Shown: positions 11,216-22,310 of the stretch, piece by piece | Position numbering within the stretch: the stretch's first letter is position 1 | Layout: every line of letters begins with the position of its first letter | Source of the DNA: Corbicula japonica | Lineage: Eukaryota > Mollusca > Bivalvia > Venerida > Cyrenidae | DNA length: 64,000 nucleotides | Reading direction: 5' to 3' | NCBI GenBank assembly: GCA_038501625.1 | Contig: JAZAYU010000203.1 | Location: 682,001-746,000 of the forward strand | Position numbers and translations under genes: made by a program | The notes under the pieces: generated by a model | The model's database searches: none | What the model saw: only the letters and a program-made list of their open reading frames with translations | Told to the model about the DNA's origin: nothing

Positions 11216-12330
11216 GCTTCGTTATGTTTCGATCACAGTTTAAGTCAGTGTGATGGTATTGATATCAAACCCATGAAACACAATAGGTAAACTGTTCGTC
11301 TGAAGATAACTGATGGTGGAATCAGTGGAGTTAGTATTGATAGCAAACCCAGGAAACACAATAGGTATACTGCTCGTTGAGAGATAGAAAAAATAAGATT
11401 GTGCCCTCGAATTTGCGACGTATACCCAAAGCTGTTACTGGTCCCCTCTGGCCTCGCCTTTCTAGTCCGTTCTCACTTCTGCGCACTTGCGAAGCCGCGC
11501 TCATAACAGTTACCAAAGAACACATAAAACAAACAAAAAATACCAGCAAACATCCTAGGAAAGAATGATTTTCCAAGAAGCCATTGGTAACATTTTCGTT
11601 AGATAAACAGCCGAGAAAGAGTACTTGTAGTGGTTTGATATTTCTTAAAGTATAAGGTAACTAAAATGATCCGTTTTAAAATTGTCCGCCACTAAGTGAA
11701 GTGGGTAAAGTGTATTTTTCTAGTGTAATTATTTTGTATCAAAGGTGTCTCATTCAAATCTGAATTGGTCTTAAATGTTTTTCCTTTTTACTAGTTTGCT
11801 AGCTTCTTACTGACATTCTGAATTTGGTGATTTTGACCAAAGGTCATTTATAGCACTTATCCTGCTTATACCACTCACGACATACATTTTAGTTGTCCAG
11901 CAACAGTCATTGAAACTTACCGCTTATTATTTAAATTCACACGTTTTAATTCCATTGAAACAAGGACATTTTAACAATATCATCTTTACTGTGACTTAAT
12001 GGTGAATTAAGTGGTAACTTTAAGCACTTCAAACATGGAAAAGGCTATCTGGTTTGGATAATTTAGTTAGAATTGTGATAAGCGATTTTTTTCCATTATA
12101 AAGCGTTTCATTGAACCAGCTTTTAAAGTCATTCATTGTTATTTTAGAGCTTGAATTAACAGGTGAATTCGACAAAATGAATCTCGATATGTAAGTTTTT
12201 CGAAGACTATATTTTACCGGAAATGCATATATTCGATGCCTAAAGTAAAACGTTTGACTTAGAAATTGTGTTATTCAACTTATTTTTAACGTGATTACTT
12301 CTGAGTCAATTTTGATTAAGTTATGCGTCA
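11216..12330 (+). repeat. Ancient duplicated block C, copy 1
   Basis: Parts of this block align by eye with 14,400-15,340, the clearest being AATGATTTTCCAAGAAGCC and TAACATTTTCGTTAGATAAA near 11,560-11,610 against similar phrases near 14,660-14,705. Near the left edge a phrase with AAACACAATAGGTA repeats at about 11,276 and 11,355. No conserved open frame was found between the copies. Confidence 0.4.
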
Positions 12331-12784
12331 TTTACATGATGTTAAATACCACATTAAGTGTTCCTAAATACAAGTCTTAGGATTCAATTGATACTAACGA
12401 TGTCCAGAAATAGCTAAAAACCTGAATTTCACAGACATTAACGTGCATATGCAGAACATTTCCTTAGTGATAGAACACTACCCAAATCGACACTGATCTA
12501 ACATAATAGCTATTGTGGTCCCCCGATGCTCGCTAAATTTTACACGGCGAGAAAATGTGCAGCATGACTACCCTAACCTATAATGATAATCCTTCTTGAC
12601 AAAAACATATCGATGATGAAGATAATGATGTTATCATCATCAAAGATCTGAAATCATTGTATTTAAAAATTTCAAGATAGGCAGATTTTAGAAGTTTTGG
12701 GAGCTTTTTTCTCGTTAATAAATTGGTAGGATATATTTCATTAGTTCCATTAGTTCCATTCATTAGCAAGGTTTCTATTTGGCA
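12331..12784. other. No feature seen
   Basis: AT-rich sequence. A minus-strand open frame through 12,578-12,973 depends mainly on the adjoining minisatellite and is not considered a gene. Confidence 0.4.
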
Positions 12785-12965
12785 GCGTATTTTGCCTCCA
12801 GGCAGCATGAAGATGGAAGCCTGACAGCCAGGCAGCATGAAGATAACATGACAATCTGACAGCGTCAAGATGGCAGCCTTGCATCCAGGCAGTGAGAAGT
12901 TAGCCTGACAATTTGGCATCGTTAAGATGGCAGTACTCAGCCAGGCAGCGTAAAAATTCCAGCGT
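12785..12965 (+). repeat. Degenerate CAGGCAGC minisatellite
   Basis: Repeated phrases CCAGGCAGC, AAGATGGCAGCC and CCTGACA recur with spacing of roughly 30-57 bp over about 180 bp. Confidence 0.6.
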
Positions 12966-13160
12966 GAGAGCATGAAATATCAGTTAGTATAATAATAATG
13001 GTCAGTGCTTGAAAATATCTAGCGATATGGGCGCCATGATTCTCCATCGGTATCAGTACGCCGAGTCCTTCGCTGGTTACCTTATTAACCAAAGTTGTTC
13101 AGTGAAATGTAATTGTACAGATATCAAACTTGACAAACGCATTAGGTGAGCAGAGTGCCG

Positions 13161-14395
13161 GTATATAACTGAAACATTGTTCATATATTGATGCAAAACA
13201 CCATTACCAAATAGACCATGGGATATGGCTTTCATTCTTTGGCGTTGTCTGTGATATGCAGGATTTATATTCTAAGATCCCCTCTCACAATTATATTCGG
13301 TTTAGTTCAGCCCATTGTTTTCTCGTTTTGGGCAAACCCATTCTTTAATCCGGGGACCATACGCAGCTGAACACGGAATGGTATTAATCTGAAAATACCT
13401 CATTGAAGGTTCAATGTTCACCGCCATATGCATACCATCGTTTGGGATGGATCAAAATTGTACTGTTAATTGGTGTAAATATTTAGTTGCGCTCAATCCG
13501 GGGCTAGGCGGCGTGGGTAGTTATAAGCATGTCCATTACTGCCCATGAACAGGCTCAATCAAATCGAGCCTGAAATATTTTCATATTTGTCGTGTTCGAG
13601 GGTCTTCAAGGTTCCCTTTTCATCTATTTCAATATCACAGTAGCGTTGTTTGTGCCGTGTGGCGGCTGTAAAAAGTCTCCCCGTACATTCAATCAGTGCT
13701 GTTATCGATTACGTCCGTTGAAGGTCGTCGAGCACAATATTTATGTACTATGTTAATAGTACTTCATTCTAAATTTACTTTTTGTTTTTAATATTTCGGC
13801 CAGTTTAAAGATAGGTGGTTTCAATAGCACAGCCAAAATAATTTTGGATATTGTTCAATCACCCCCAAGGATATACTTCCTGCTTTTGAATTTTTCCTTT
13901 GGCGTTGTCTGTGATATGCAGGATTTATATTATAAGATACCCTCTCAAAATTATATTCTGTTTAGTTTTGCCCATTGTTTTCTCGTTTTCTCGTTTTGGG
14001 CAAACCCATTATTTTATCTTGGGACCAGACGCCGAACATGGAATGGTATTAATCTGAAAATACCGAATTGCAGGTTCCATGTTCCCTTCTCATCTATTTC
14101 CATAGGCGACCGTTCTAGATCCGGCACAACCGCGCCATCTAATCACGATCCAGTATATTGTCGGCTTTTAGAATCTATATTTATATTTTTAATCGATAAT
14201 CGTGTAAAGCGTATAAACAGTGTACGGTTGATCGAAATCTACACTAGAGGCCCATCTTATAATAAGCGTATCCATAGAGCAAAAGATCAAAACACCACCA
14301 ACAAATCGACATGCTTCTTAAGGGATATGTTTTATAAAGTCATCAAGAAAAGCCGTTGCATGGTCTTAAGTTTGTAGTCTCAATGATCACTTTAT
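13161..14395 (+). repeat. Composite dispersed repeat RB, two tandem copies
   Basis: Two partial copies lie head to tail. Copy one (13,161-13,625) holds TTGGCGTTGTCTGTGATATG, TAATCTGAAAATACC and then a full R1 segment. Copy two (13,626-14,395) starts with AGTAGCGTTGTTTGTGCC, repeats TTGGCGTTGTCTGTGATATG, lacks R1, and continues into the right-hand part also seen at 5,320-5,640. The fullest relative is at 59,916-60,562. The 177-codon open frame at 13,844-14,377 is not conserved in the relatives, so I do not call it a gene. Confidence 0.65.
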
Positions 14396-15400
14396 TGTCA
14401 GTAGATTTAGGTAAGGGTTAGCTTGATTAAATGGGAGCATATACTTCTTTCATGGTGAAGGATTTTGGAGCAGTCGCCCTAAGAAAATAAATGTATTTCT
14501 TTTCGGTCCATTTTGCCGTGTACCTTGAAATGTGTGCATCCCTCTCCCCTCATAGTTCTATTACGTTTTTTGGCGTTTTATTATTGTGTCACTTCTATGC
14601 ACAAATCGTTAGCACGTCCAACAAAATCAAACGACAAAGATCAGTAAATTTCTGGGTAGAGAATAATTTTCCCAGAAGCCCTTGATAACATTTTCGTGAC
14701 ATAAACAGTCGAGGACAAAAGCTGCGATTGGTAATTTATCTATTTTTGAGGTTATTAAAAGTTACAAATTAGCCACTTATTGAAGTAGCTACGGAAATGT
14801 CTTCTTATCTATTGTTATACACATGTTTTAACTTCTTGTATCAATGGTGGAACATTAAAGTGTGAATTGCTTCTTGAATTGTATCATTGTTACTATATTT
14901 CTGTAGAGGATTGAAGAGCTGTAGAAGTTCACGTATAAAACTCACAGCTGACGGCATTAACTTAAGCAGTCAAGCCATCGTCAAAGAACACTGACATCTA
15001 ATCTTTAGACATTCGCTTGAATGTTCTATCTATTTGCTAGAAGGACGAGAAAGAAAATCATCTTATTACGACTTATAGGTGGATAGTCACAACTCTTTGA
15101 AAATCTATCTACTTCGTTGCAAACTTTTAATTGTATATTTACTTTTATTATTTGGCAATAGATTTATTTTAACGTAAACATCTGGATGTCGACCCTTCCG
15201 TTATAAAGGACGCGCCTGGGTGTTATTAACGCCATCATTTGTTAAAAAGAATATAAGCTCATGTTGATCTGAGCTTAAAAGAAAATATCAATGTAGGTTC
15301 TTCGAAGATGATATTTCAGTTAAGGTCGCTACCGGATCCATATTAGCGTTGTACCTAGAAGAGTTTAGTTATATTTTAGGGTTCTGGAGAATAGTACAAG
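14396..15400 (+). repeat. Ancient duplicated block C, copy 2
   Basis: Diverged relative of 11,377-12,330, recognised from the shared phrase AATTTTCCCAGAAGCC and the following TAACATTTTCGTGACATAAA, and from similar order of weaker matches downstream such as GTTCTTCGAAGATGATATTT against GTTTTTCGAAGACTATATTT. Function unknown; no conserved frame. Confidence 0.4.
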
Positions 15401-15445
15401 ATGCCTGGACTCTTCCATTTCAGACTGTATTTATGTTAAATACCC

Positions 15446-15811
15446 GGAATATCGCACCGCTGTAATGGTCTCCGATTTAAGGTATTATACAAGATGAGTA
15501 CTTGTTGTTGGCTGAGCGGGAAGCAATCTTAAGCACGGAAAATAGCACCTCTGTAATGGTCTCCGATTTAAGGTATTCTACAAGATGAGTACTTGTTGTT
15601 GGCTGAGCGGGGAAGCAAGCTTAAGCACGGAAAATAGCACCTCTGTAATGGTCTCCGATTTAAGGTATTCTACAAGATGAGTACTTGTTGTTGGCTGAGC
15701 AGGGAAGCAAGCTTAAGCACGGAATATCGCACCGCTGTAATGGTCTCCGATTTAAGGTATTATACAAGATGAGTACTTGTTGTTGGCTGAGCGGGGAAAC
15801 AAGCTTAAGCT
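15446..15811 (+). repeat. 91/92-bp tandem array, four copies
   Basis: The phrase GTAATGGTCTCCGATTTAAG recurs with starts near 15,461, 15,553, 15,645 and 15,737. Units also share GATGAGTACTTGTTGTTGGC and GAAGCAAGCTTAAGCACGG. First and fourth units carry ATATCGCACCGC while the second and third carry AAATAGCACCTC, so the array probably grew by duplication of neighbouring units. Confidence 0.9.
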
Positions 15812-16035
15812 AATTGTCAGACATCATGACCACTTAATTTAATCTATTGACCCGCTTCATCGAAATTGACCTAAAATAACAAGCAACTAACCGTGTTATT
15901 ATCTTAATCTAAGCATTTTACACAAAATATTGGACAATTATCGTCGATAACTAAGATATTTCGAGGAATGGTCTGACGAAATCCGGCCAGGATATTAATT
16001 TCTAAAGCCCCGTTCCAATTTTTGGTGAAGGTACT
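15812..16035. other. Unique spacer
   Basis: AT-rich sequence between two tandem arrays; nothing recognisable. Confidence 0.4.
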
Positions 16036-16680
16036 ACACAGCAGTAAGTCTCAGTGATACAACATGTCATATAGCTTACTGCATAAGATGTAACATGCTG
16101 CAGCAGATGTAACATACTGCAGCTTAATGCAGAAGATAAAAGATACAGCTTCCTTCAATAGATACAGCATAATGCAGCAGATGTAGCTCACTGCAGCAGA
16201 TGTAGTATACTGCTGCAGATGTAGTTTACTACAGCAGATGGAGCTTATTGCAACAGATATAGCATACTACAGCAGATTATGCTTACTGCAGAGGTTGCAG
16301 CTTACTGCAGCAGATGCAGTGTACTGCTGCAGATGTAGTTGACTATTGTAACGACAGATGCAATATACCTCAGCATATGCAGCACACTGCAGCAGATGTA
16401 CGTTACTGCAGCAGATGTACGTTACTGACGCTTATAAGAGAAGATATAGCATAGTGCAGCAAATGTAGCCTTCTTCAGCAGATGCAGATGACAGTAGCAG
16501 ATGTAGATTACTGCAACAGATGTACATTACTCTAGTAGCTTATTGCAACAGAAGTAGCATACTGCAGCAGATGTAGTATTCTGCAACAGATGTACCTTAC
16601 TCGATCAGATATAGCTTACTGCATAATAATTATGCAGCATTCTACAACAGATGTAGGTTACTGGAGCAAATGTAGTTAAC
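16036..16680 (+). repeat. Degenerate ~20-bp monomer satellite, left flank
   Basis: Loosely repeated ACTGCAGCAGATGTAGCTT-type monomers of about 19-22 bp, strongly diverged, run up to the start of the regular 45-bp array. The same monomer type reappears at 21,412-21,565 on the far side. Confidence 0.8.
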
Positions 16681-19563
16681 TGCAACAGAAGTAGGTTACT
16701 GGTCCCTTCAGCAGACGTACTATACTGCAACATATGTAGGTTACTGCTCCCTTCAGCAGACGTACTATACTGCCACATATGTAGGTTACTGCTCCCTTCA
16801 GCAGACGTACTATACTGCAACAGATGTAGGCTACTGCTCCCTTCAGCAGACGTACTATACTGCAACAGATGAAGGTTACTGCTCCCTTCAGCAGACGTAC
16901 TATACTGCGACAAATGAAGCTTACTGCTCCCTTCAGAAGACGTACTAAACTGCAACGGATGAAGCTTTCTGCTCCCTTCAGCAGACGAACTATACTGCAA
17001 CAGATGTAGGTTACTGCTCCCTTCAGCAGACTTACTATACTGCAACAGATGAAGCTTACTGCTCCCTTCAGCAGACGTATACTACTGCAACATATGAAGC
17101 TTATTGCTCCATTCAGCAGACTTACAATACTGCAACAGATGAGGTTTACTGCTCCCTTCAGCAGACTAACTATAATGCAACAGATGAAGCTTACTGGTCC
17201 CTTCAGAGGACGTACAATACTGCAACAGATAAAGCTTATTGCTCCATTCAGCAATCTTACTATACTGCAACAGATGAAGCTTGCTGCTCCGTTCAGCAGA
17301 CTTACTTCACTGCAACAGATGAAGCTTACTGCTCCCTTCAGCAGACGTACTATACTGCAACCGATGTAGGTTACTGTTCCCTTCGGCAGACGTACTATAC
17401 TGCAACAGATGAAGCTTACTGCACCCTTCGGCAGACGTACTATATACTGCAACAGATGTAGGTTTAACTTACTGTTCCCTTCGGCAGACGTACTATATAC
17501 TGCAACAGATGAAGCTTACTGCTCCCTTCAGCAGACGTACTATACTGCAACCGATGTAGGTTACTGTTCCCTTCAGCAGACGTATTATACTGCAACAGAA
17601 GAAGCTTATTGCTCCCTTCAGCAGACGTACTATACTGCAACAGATGACGCTTACTGCTCCCTTCAGCAGACGTACTATACTGCAACAGATGAAGCTTACT
17701 GCTTCCTTCGGCAGACGTAATATATACTGCAACAGATGAAGCTTACTGCTCCCTTCGGCAGACGTAAATGTACTATACTGCAACATATGTAATACTATGT
17801 TACATATGTATGTTACTGCAACAGATGAAGGTTACTCTCCCTTCAGCAGACGTACTATACTGCAACAGATGAAACTTACTGCTCCCTTCAGCAGAGGTAA
17901 ATGTACTATACTGCAGCATATGTATGTTACTGCTCCCTTCAGCAGACGTACTATACTGCAACAGATAAAGCTTACTGCTCCCTTCAGCAGACGTACTATA
18001 CTGCAACAGATGAAGCTTACTGCTCCCTTCAGCAGACTTACTTCACTGCAACAGATGAAGCCTACTGCTCCCTTTAGCAGACGTACTACACTGCAATATA
18101 TGTATGTTACTGCTCCCTTCGGCAGACGTACTATACTGCAACAGATGAAGCTTACTGCTCCCTTCGGCAGACGTACTATATACTGCAACAGGTGAAGCTT
18201 TCTGCTCCCTTCAGCAGACGTACTATACTGCAACAGATGAAGCTTACTGCTCCCTTCAGCAGACGTACATATACTATACTGCAACATATGTATGTTACTG
18301 CTCCCTTCAGCTGACATACTATTCTGCAACAGATGAAGCTTACTGCTCCCTTCAGCAGAAGTACTTTACTGCAACAGATGAAGCTTACTGCTCCCTTCAG
18401 CAGACGTACTTTACTGCAACAGATAAAGCTTACTGCTCCATTCAGCAGACTTACTATACTGCAACAGATGAAGCTTACTGCTCCCTTCAGCAGACGTACG
18501 ATACTGCAACAGATGTAGGTTACTGCTCCCTTCAGCAGACGTACTATACTGCAACAGATGAAGCTTACTACTCCCTTCAGCAGACGTACTATACTGCAAC
18601 AGATGAAGTTTACTGCTCCATTCAGCAGACTTACTTTACTGCAACAGATGAAGCTTACTGCTCCCTTCAGCAGACTTACTATACTGCAATAGATGTAGGT
18701 TACTGCTCCCTTCAGCAGACGTACTATACTGCAACATATATAGGTTACTGCTCCCTTCAGAAGACTTACTATACTGCAACAGATGAAGCTTACTGCTCCC
18801 TTCAGCAGACTTACTATACTGCAACAGATGAAGCTTACTGCTCCATTCAGCAGACTTATTATACTGCAACAGATGAAGCTTACTGCTTCCTTCAGCAGAC
18901 GTACAATACTGAAACAGATGAAGCTTACTGCTCCATTCAGCAGACTTACTATAATGCAACAGATATCGGTTACTGCTACCTATAGCAGATGTACTATACT
19001 GCAACAGATGTAGGTTACTGCTCCCTTCAGCAGACGTACTATAATGCAACAGAGGTCGGTTACTGCTCCCTTCAGCAGACGTACTATACTGCAACTGATG
19101 TAGGTTACTGCTCCTTTCAGCAGACGTACTATATTGCAACAGATGTAGGTTACTGCCCCTTTAGCAGGCGTATTATACTGCAACAGATGTAGGTTACTGC
19201 TCCCTTCAGCAGAAGTACTATACTGCAACAGATGTAGGTTACTGCTCCCTTCAGCATATGTACTATATTGCAACAGATGTAGGTTACTGCTCCCTTCAGC
19301 AGACGTACTATAATGCAATAGATATCGGTTACTGCTCCCTTCAGCAGACGTACTATACTGCAACAGATGTAGGTTACTGCTCCCTTCAGCAGACGTACTA
19401 TACTGCAACAGATTTAGGTTACTGCTCCCTTAAGCAGACGTACGATAATGCAACAGATGTCGGTTACTGCTCCCTTCAGCAGACTTACTATACTGCAACA
19501 GATGTAGGTTACTGCTCCCTTAAGCAGACGTACTATACTGCAACAGATATAGGTTACTGCTCC
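16681..19563 (+). repeat. 45-bp satellite array, main body
   Basis: About 64 units of 45 bp. Each consists of a half built on ACTGCTCCCTTCAGCAGACG and a half built on TACTATACTGCAACAGATG, both resembling the 20-bp monomers of the flanks, so the unit looks like a dimer of two diverged monomers. Variants (GAAGCTT, GTAGGTT, CTTCGGCAG, and insertions near 17,765, 17,900 and 18,270) form local runs, as expected from repeated local duplication. The 45-bp period keeps several frames open on both strands at once, with 15-residue peptide repeats. Confidence 0.95.
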
Positions 19564-21192
19564 TGTAACCGAAGTGTCTAAACCGCCGCAGCTGCACTTA
19601 GAGATAGACTCTTACGGTAGGGTAGAGGGATTTCGGACTATCAGAAATGAACCATATTCATTGAAATTACCAGAAGTAACCACAATTGAAACGTTAAAAC
19701 ACTTTTATTGCAAGTAAAGCAACGCTAGCAAAGATTGAAAATTTAAGTAGTGTTATCAAATGTCTGAATACTGCCTTATTATTGAAATAAAGTTTACTAT
19801 AGTTATTAAATGTTAAAGACTGTATTATTGTTATTGAAATCACTATGTCCACATGGATGAGACGATTGTCACGTTGGATCTGCAGGTAAGGTAACTGTTC
19901 CCTGTACGGATTTACTGTGTACGGATTTTCTGTACGGATTTTCTGTGTACGGATTTTCTGTACGGATTTTCTGTACGGATCCGTACAACAGCTTGTACGG
20001 ATTAAAAGATCTGTACGGATTTAAATAGCTGGTAGGGATTTGTCCAATACAAAAGACATCAGTGGTTTAAGCTTCTATTACTTCCAAAACAGTTTCCCTG
20101 TACGGATTTTCTGTACGGATTTTCTGTGTACGGATTTTCTGTACGGATCCGTACAACAGCTTGTACGGATTATAAGTCTTGTACGGATTTAAATAACTGG
20201 TATGGATTTGTCCAATACAAATAAAATCAGTCGTTTAAGCTTCTATTACTTCCAAAACTGTTTCCCTGTACGGATTTTCTGTGTACGGATTTTCTGTACG
20301 GATCCGTACAACAGCTTGTACGGATTATAACACTTGTACGGATTTATCCAATCCCCAAAGGTATCAGTAGTTTGACGAGCTTCTATTAATTCCAAAACTG
20401 TTCATATGTACGGATTTTCTGTGCGGAAGTTTTGTGCGATCACTTGTACGGAATTTGTTTTATGGTGACCTGATGTGCCGATCCAGCGGCTGGGAAGCTG
20501 CTGACTGACTGATTCTCGCAGTATTTATAGACTTTTGCGCATTAATCTTGTACGGCAAAATTCCCTTGTACGGAATTTTAAAAACCATAATCGCCCAATC
20601 AGAATGCTGTACGGATTACGCTAACCAATGGAAACAAAGCGCTGTCAAAGAACTCCAGTGTTCATGCGTCATGCATGAGTAAATAGATCCGTACACGATC
20701 CGTACAAACCTGATTTCAAAGTAAATAATCGATATTATTGAAAACCATCGCTTGTCTAATACTCAGCAGAAGAAGTGGATCAAACTGGGTATTACTGTAG
20801 TTAAAATGAATTGCGCTCATTTCGTGTCGTCTGTATCAAGAAGAACTTGTTTCCGTACAACAACTTGTCAAAATATTCATAGGCCTACTGCTCCAATCAC
20901 AAATGAAATGTGATTATTCAGGATAAAGACAGACGCTTTTGAAAAGCTGTTCAAAGGTAAATCAGTGAGAATTATGAATTATAACTTCTGTGCAGCATTT
21001 TTATCGAACATATTGTATTTTAATATGTTTTCGCGATCTGTCAATTCGCACTAGGCATTTTTCCGAGCCTTGTATTTAAAGTTTTAAAGCAATCTGTGTC
21101 CCAGAATGTTCATCTAGTTATCTAGAATGTTGCTTGATACTGGAATTATCCGGGGATAGCCGTTAATGAAATAACAGGTTCATCCTGTTACA
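19564..21192 (+). mobile_element. TG...CA-ended insertion with 4-bp duplication (candidate solo LTR)
   Basis: The segment interrupts one 45-bp unit. It begins TGTAAC and ends GTTACA, and CTCC stands on both sides (19,560-19,563 and 21,193-21,196). Deleting it plus one CTCC restores the satellite phrase ACTGCTCCCTTCAG. TG...CA ends with a 4-5 bp duplication are typical of LTR retrotransposons (Gypsy-type solo LTR), and also of integrase-like Ginger transposons. An internal TACGGA array, CCAAT-type motifs (20,593-20,598, 20,624-20,628) and a TATTTATAG at 20,522 would suit a long LTR with promoter. No coding frame is present. Orientation is inferred from those motifs. Confidence 0.75.
19905..20710 (+). 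repeat. TACGGA motif array
   Basis: About 28 copies of TACGGA or its complement occur in roughly 800 bp. They are ordered in three similar units of about 155-170 bp, each with a perfect palindrome GTACGGATCCGTAC (near 19,972, 20,141 and 20,296), then TTGTACGGATTA and a unique AT-rich stretch. The last copies flank CCAAT-type motifs. The density suggests a binding-site cluster or simply tandem amplification. Confidence 0.8.
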
Positions 21193-21411
21193 CTCCCTTC
21201 AGCAGACGTACTTTAATGCAACAGATGTCGGTTACTGCTCCCTTCAGTAGACGTACAATACTGCAACAGATGTAGGTTACTGCTCCCTTCAGCAGACGTA
21301 CTATACTGCAACAGATGTAGGTTACTGCTCCCTTCAGCAGACGTACTATACTGCAACAGATGTAGGTTACTGCTCCCTTCAGCAGACGTACTATACTGCA
21401 ACAGATGTAGG
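21193..21411 (+). repeat. 45-bp satellite array, continuation
   Basis: Just under five units identical in kind to those before the insertion, beginning with the duplicated CTCC. The units here are very uniform. Confidence 0.95.
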
Positions 21412-21565
21412 GTTCTACAGCAGATGAAGCTAACTGCTCACATCATTAGACGTACTATACAGCAGCAGATGAAGCTTATTCCAGCAGTTGTATTTTACTG
21501 CAGCAGATGTGGCTTACTATAGCAGATGTAGCTTACTGCAGCAGATGTAGATTACTGCAGAAGTT
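21412..21565 (+). repeat. Degenerate ~20-bp monomer satellite, right flank
   Basis: CAGCAGATGAAGCTTATTC-like and GCAGATGTAGCTTACTGCA-like monomers mirror the left flank. Confidence 0.8.
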
Positions 21566-22310
21566 AATAAGTTAAACTAATTGTTATACAATGTTGCTCT
21601 TCCGTTTGTTACAATTTCCTGTTAGTACCATCGTTGATTCGCGCTATCCATTCTTTTGTCAGGACAATATGACGATAACACGGTGGAAAAAGCAGGAAAT
21701 CACGTGTCGATGGCACGATAACACGATGCGAATGCGCGATACAACGGTGCAAGGCAGCGACAATAATCGTAATTTAGCATTATGTTGATGTGCGTTTGCG
21801 TCGTGGTACCTTAGGTGGTCTCTTCACCCTGAGGACGACAAAATAATAATGCGATGCAAAACGCGAGAAAACGATGCGATGGCACGAGATCACGACGCGG
21901 AGAAACAATACCTCTATACGAGAGCGCGATATTAATTTAATAATTAAAAGCATCGCCTTTTCAACGTGTTATTGTGCCTGCCTGTCTGCCTGCCTGTACT
22001 TTTCATATATTATAGAAGACAATGATATAATGTTGCAAGAAATCTAAAATTCTGTACTCAACTAAATGGTAGAAAATCTAGTGGCAAACCCATTTACACA
22101 ACCAGGTCCAGCATAAATGTATTCATTTTAACAAAATAATCGAATTTCGTTTCAAACATTTCATTGATGTTAAAAACTGTTTACAAATAATTTGAATAAA
22201 GTCCGTAAAGCAGAACGTATGATTAAGCAACAGCTAAAATTTGACTAAGTTCTGTAACAGTTGAAATGTTTTAGAAAAAGATGTTTGAGTAGATACTCAA
22301 ATGTCTACGT
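21566..22310. other. Degenerate CACGATGCGA-rich stretch and unique sequence
   Basis: At 21,660-21,935 phrases such as CACGATGCGA, GATGGCACGA and ATAACACGATG recur irregularly, like a decayed simple repeat; a short CTGC-type run follows at 21,977-21,998. The remainder is AT-rich. The 65-codon frame at 21,591-21,788 is not considered a gene. Confidence 0.45.

Noticed and set aside
11331..11576. Overlapping open frames on both strands (81 and 63 codons)
   Set aside because: No recognisable motif, and the diverged relative at 14.5 kb does not keep either frame.
13844..14377. 177-codon frame that might be a gene
   Set aside because: It lies in a composite dispersed repeat and is not kept open in the relatives at 5.3, 13.2 and 60.1 kb.
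16676..17452. 258-codon minus-strand open frame and about a dozen similar frames in the 45-bp satellite
   Set aside because: Frames are open on both strands because the unit is a multiple of three; no start context, domain or codon constraint is visible.
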